Source: Hyphomicrobiales bacterium
GTDB taxonomy: Bacteria; Pseudomonadota; Alphaproteobacteria; Rhizobiales; Beijerinckiaceae
Direction: 5' to 3'
NCBI GenBank assembly: GCA_003241815.1
Contig: QBLV01000019.1
Coordinates: 1-42,445, forward strand
Length of the DNA stretch: 42,445 nucleotides
Shown: positions 41,690 through 42,445 of the stretch, one piece after another
Layout of the letters: every line of letters starts with the position of its first letter
How positions within the stretch are numbered: position 1 is the stretch's first letter
Made by a program: the position numbers and the translations under genes
The notes under the pieces: generated by a model
Database searches by the model: none
The model's input: only the letters and a program-made list of their open reading frames with translations
What the model was told of the DNA's origin: nothing

Positions 41690-41718
41690 TTGATCCGTCA
41701 TTATTAATTTAGTATCAA
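41690..41718 (+). promoter_or_regulatory. Candidate promoter of the orphan gene in an AT-rich patch
   Basis: TTGATC, 17 bp, TATCAA, within an AT-rich patch of about 60 bp that also contains the small palindrome ATAATTGATATTAT. It would give a leader of about 40 nt. Confidence 0.5.
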
Positions 41719-41766
41719 GCACCTCAGCCGGACGAACGGCCCCAACCTCGAAGGAAGGAAGTCGCC

Positions 41767-42279
41767 ATGTCTGCCCTGCTCTACACTCAGTACGTCGCCG
41801 CTAAGTCGGATCGCCACGTCGGTACTCTAACCGTTGTCGAGGGCCGTATCGAACACGCTTTGGAAGATTTGCCGATGGACGAAGACACACTCGTGTTTGT
41901 TGATCGCAAGACGAACGAAGTAATCTACGCCGGGACATCGTCTCTCAACGTCAACCACCTTGGACGTATGTCGAACCACACCGTCCGTGACACCTCGCAT
42001 GATTGGCTTTCGTGGTACATTCGACTGGCTTGCACGCATGTCGATGTCTACATGGTTTTCGACGGGCGCTATGCAGATCTCACGGCTCGGTCGGCCAACA
42101 AAAAGGCGCAGATCAGGGTTGCGGTAAATAAGCTAGAAGGTAAGGTGGATACTAATTCCCTGCGTAACAAGCTTAATGAAATCGATCAGGAGATCGGTGA
42201 CCTGTTAAAGCGTCTAACTGCCCTTCACGCCGAACGGTCCGCGATTGTTGGTAGTCTTTTTTTGTCGAAGAAGGCGTGA
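41767..42279 (+). CDS. Orphan protein of unknown function, lower GC than its neighbours
   Basis: The 170-residue protein starts at an ATG preceded by AAGGAAGGAAG. Its first 100 residues look like a folded alpha/beta domain (LVFVDRKTNEVIYAGTSSLNV, SWYIRLACTHVDVYMVFDG). Residues about 115-160 form a probable coiled coil (LEGKVDTNSLRNKLNEIDQEIGDLLKRLTALHAERS). There is no signal peptide or membrane helix. Codon use is visibly more AT-rich than the rest of the window, and the upstream promoter region is AT-rich too, which suggests acquisition by transfer. I do not recognise the family. Confidence 0.75.
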   Translation: MSALLYTQYVAAKSDRHVGTLTVVEGRIEHALEDLPMDEDTLVFVDRKTNEVIYAGTSSLNVNHLGRMSNHTVRDTSHDWLSWYIRLACTHVDVYMVFDGRYADLTARSANKKAQIRVAVNKLEGKVDTNSLRNKLNEIDQEIGDLLKRLTALHAERSAIVGSLFLSKKA

Positions 42280-42445
42280 GTGAGCTTGCGCTTACCGTTC
42301 CGCCTTTCACCATCTAATCCAATCGAAATCTAACTAGCCCGCTTGATGCACGTCGATCGTCCTTTGGTGGGCTGAGCCAGTGATCTGGTCATCTGGTGGT
42401 GCGTTTTCACAACGTTGATCGGGCGCCGGCGGTGATCCGTCGTGA
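42280..42445. other. Right-hand tail without a recognisable gene
   Basis: No start codon with a convincing coding frame lies here. Two minus-strand frames stay open from the window edge for about 36 codons, so the end of a gene lying outside could be present, but nothing in them is recognisable. Confidence 0.4.

Noticed and set aside
42280-42445. Insertion sequence end at the right edge
   Set aside because: Open minus-strand frames exist, but no transposase motif or terminal inverted repeat can be identified in 166 bases.

Overview
The window is a GC-rich stretch of an alphaproteobacterial chromosome, most likely Hyphomicrobiales (Rhizobiales), perhaps near Bosea. This placement is inferred from the aerobic cobaltochelatase genes cobS/cobT, from rpmB next to a DUF3108 gene, from an L21 protein with a long C-terminal extension, and from several families of palindromic intergenic repeats. 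I have no external match to confirm it. Genes are tightly packed, and many adjacent pairs overlap by ATGA or GTGA.

Layout. 1-7524 (minus): an operon for a Dpp/Opp-type ABC importer (fused double ATPase, long family-5 binding protein, two permeases), followed by a family-4 glycosyltransferase and the start of a polysaccharide deacetylase. 7820-13039 (plus): a three-gene cassette of an ABC exporter-like protein, a small cyclic-nucleotide-binding-fold protein, and a membrane/[2Fe-2S]/class III cyclase fusion. In all three, key catalytic or ligand-binding residues are missing. 13043-16814: two probable methyltransferases, one on each strand, and two glycosyltransferases. One glycosyltransferase carries a palindromic repeat in frame. 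16982-23081: cobS, a GNAT gene, cobT, an esterase-like phytase gene, rpmB on the opposite strand with a clear promoter and terminator, and a DUF3108 gene. 23121-31087: a NIPSNAP gene and an aminotransferase on the minus strand, divergent from an IlvD/Edd dehydratase, a PEP mutase-like protein, a small unknown protein, a double GNAT, an SDR and a DenD-like dehydrogenase. This looks like a sugar-acid catabolic region with two candidate operators. 31195-33478: a GNAT gene, rpmA and rplU on the minus strand, and tRNA-Ser(CGA) on the plus strand. 33706-34842: a lone MCE/MlaD protein.

35130-41333 is the most striking part. A TPP riboswitch with an intrinsic terminator precedes a LuxE-like acyl-activating enzyme, a LuxC-like acyl reductase, a ThiXYZ-like ABC importer and an SDR. 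This gene set could import a carboxylic acid related to a thiamine moiety, reduce it to an aldehyde and then to an alcohol for thiamine salvage. That route is my inference. The window ends with a compositionally different orphan gene behind an AT-rich promoter, then a short tail with no recognisable gene.
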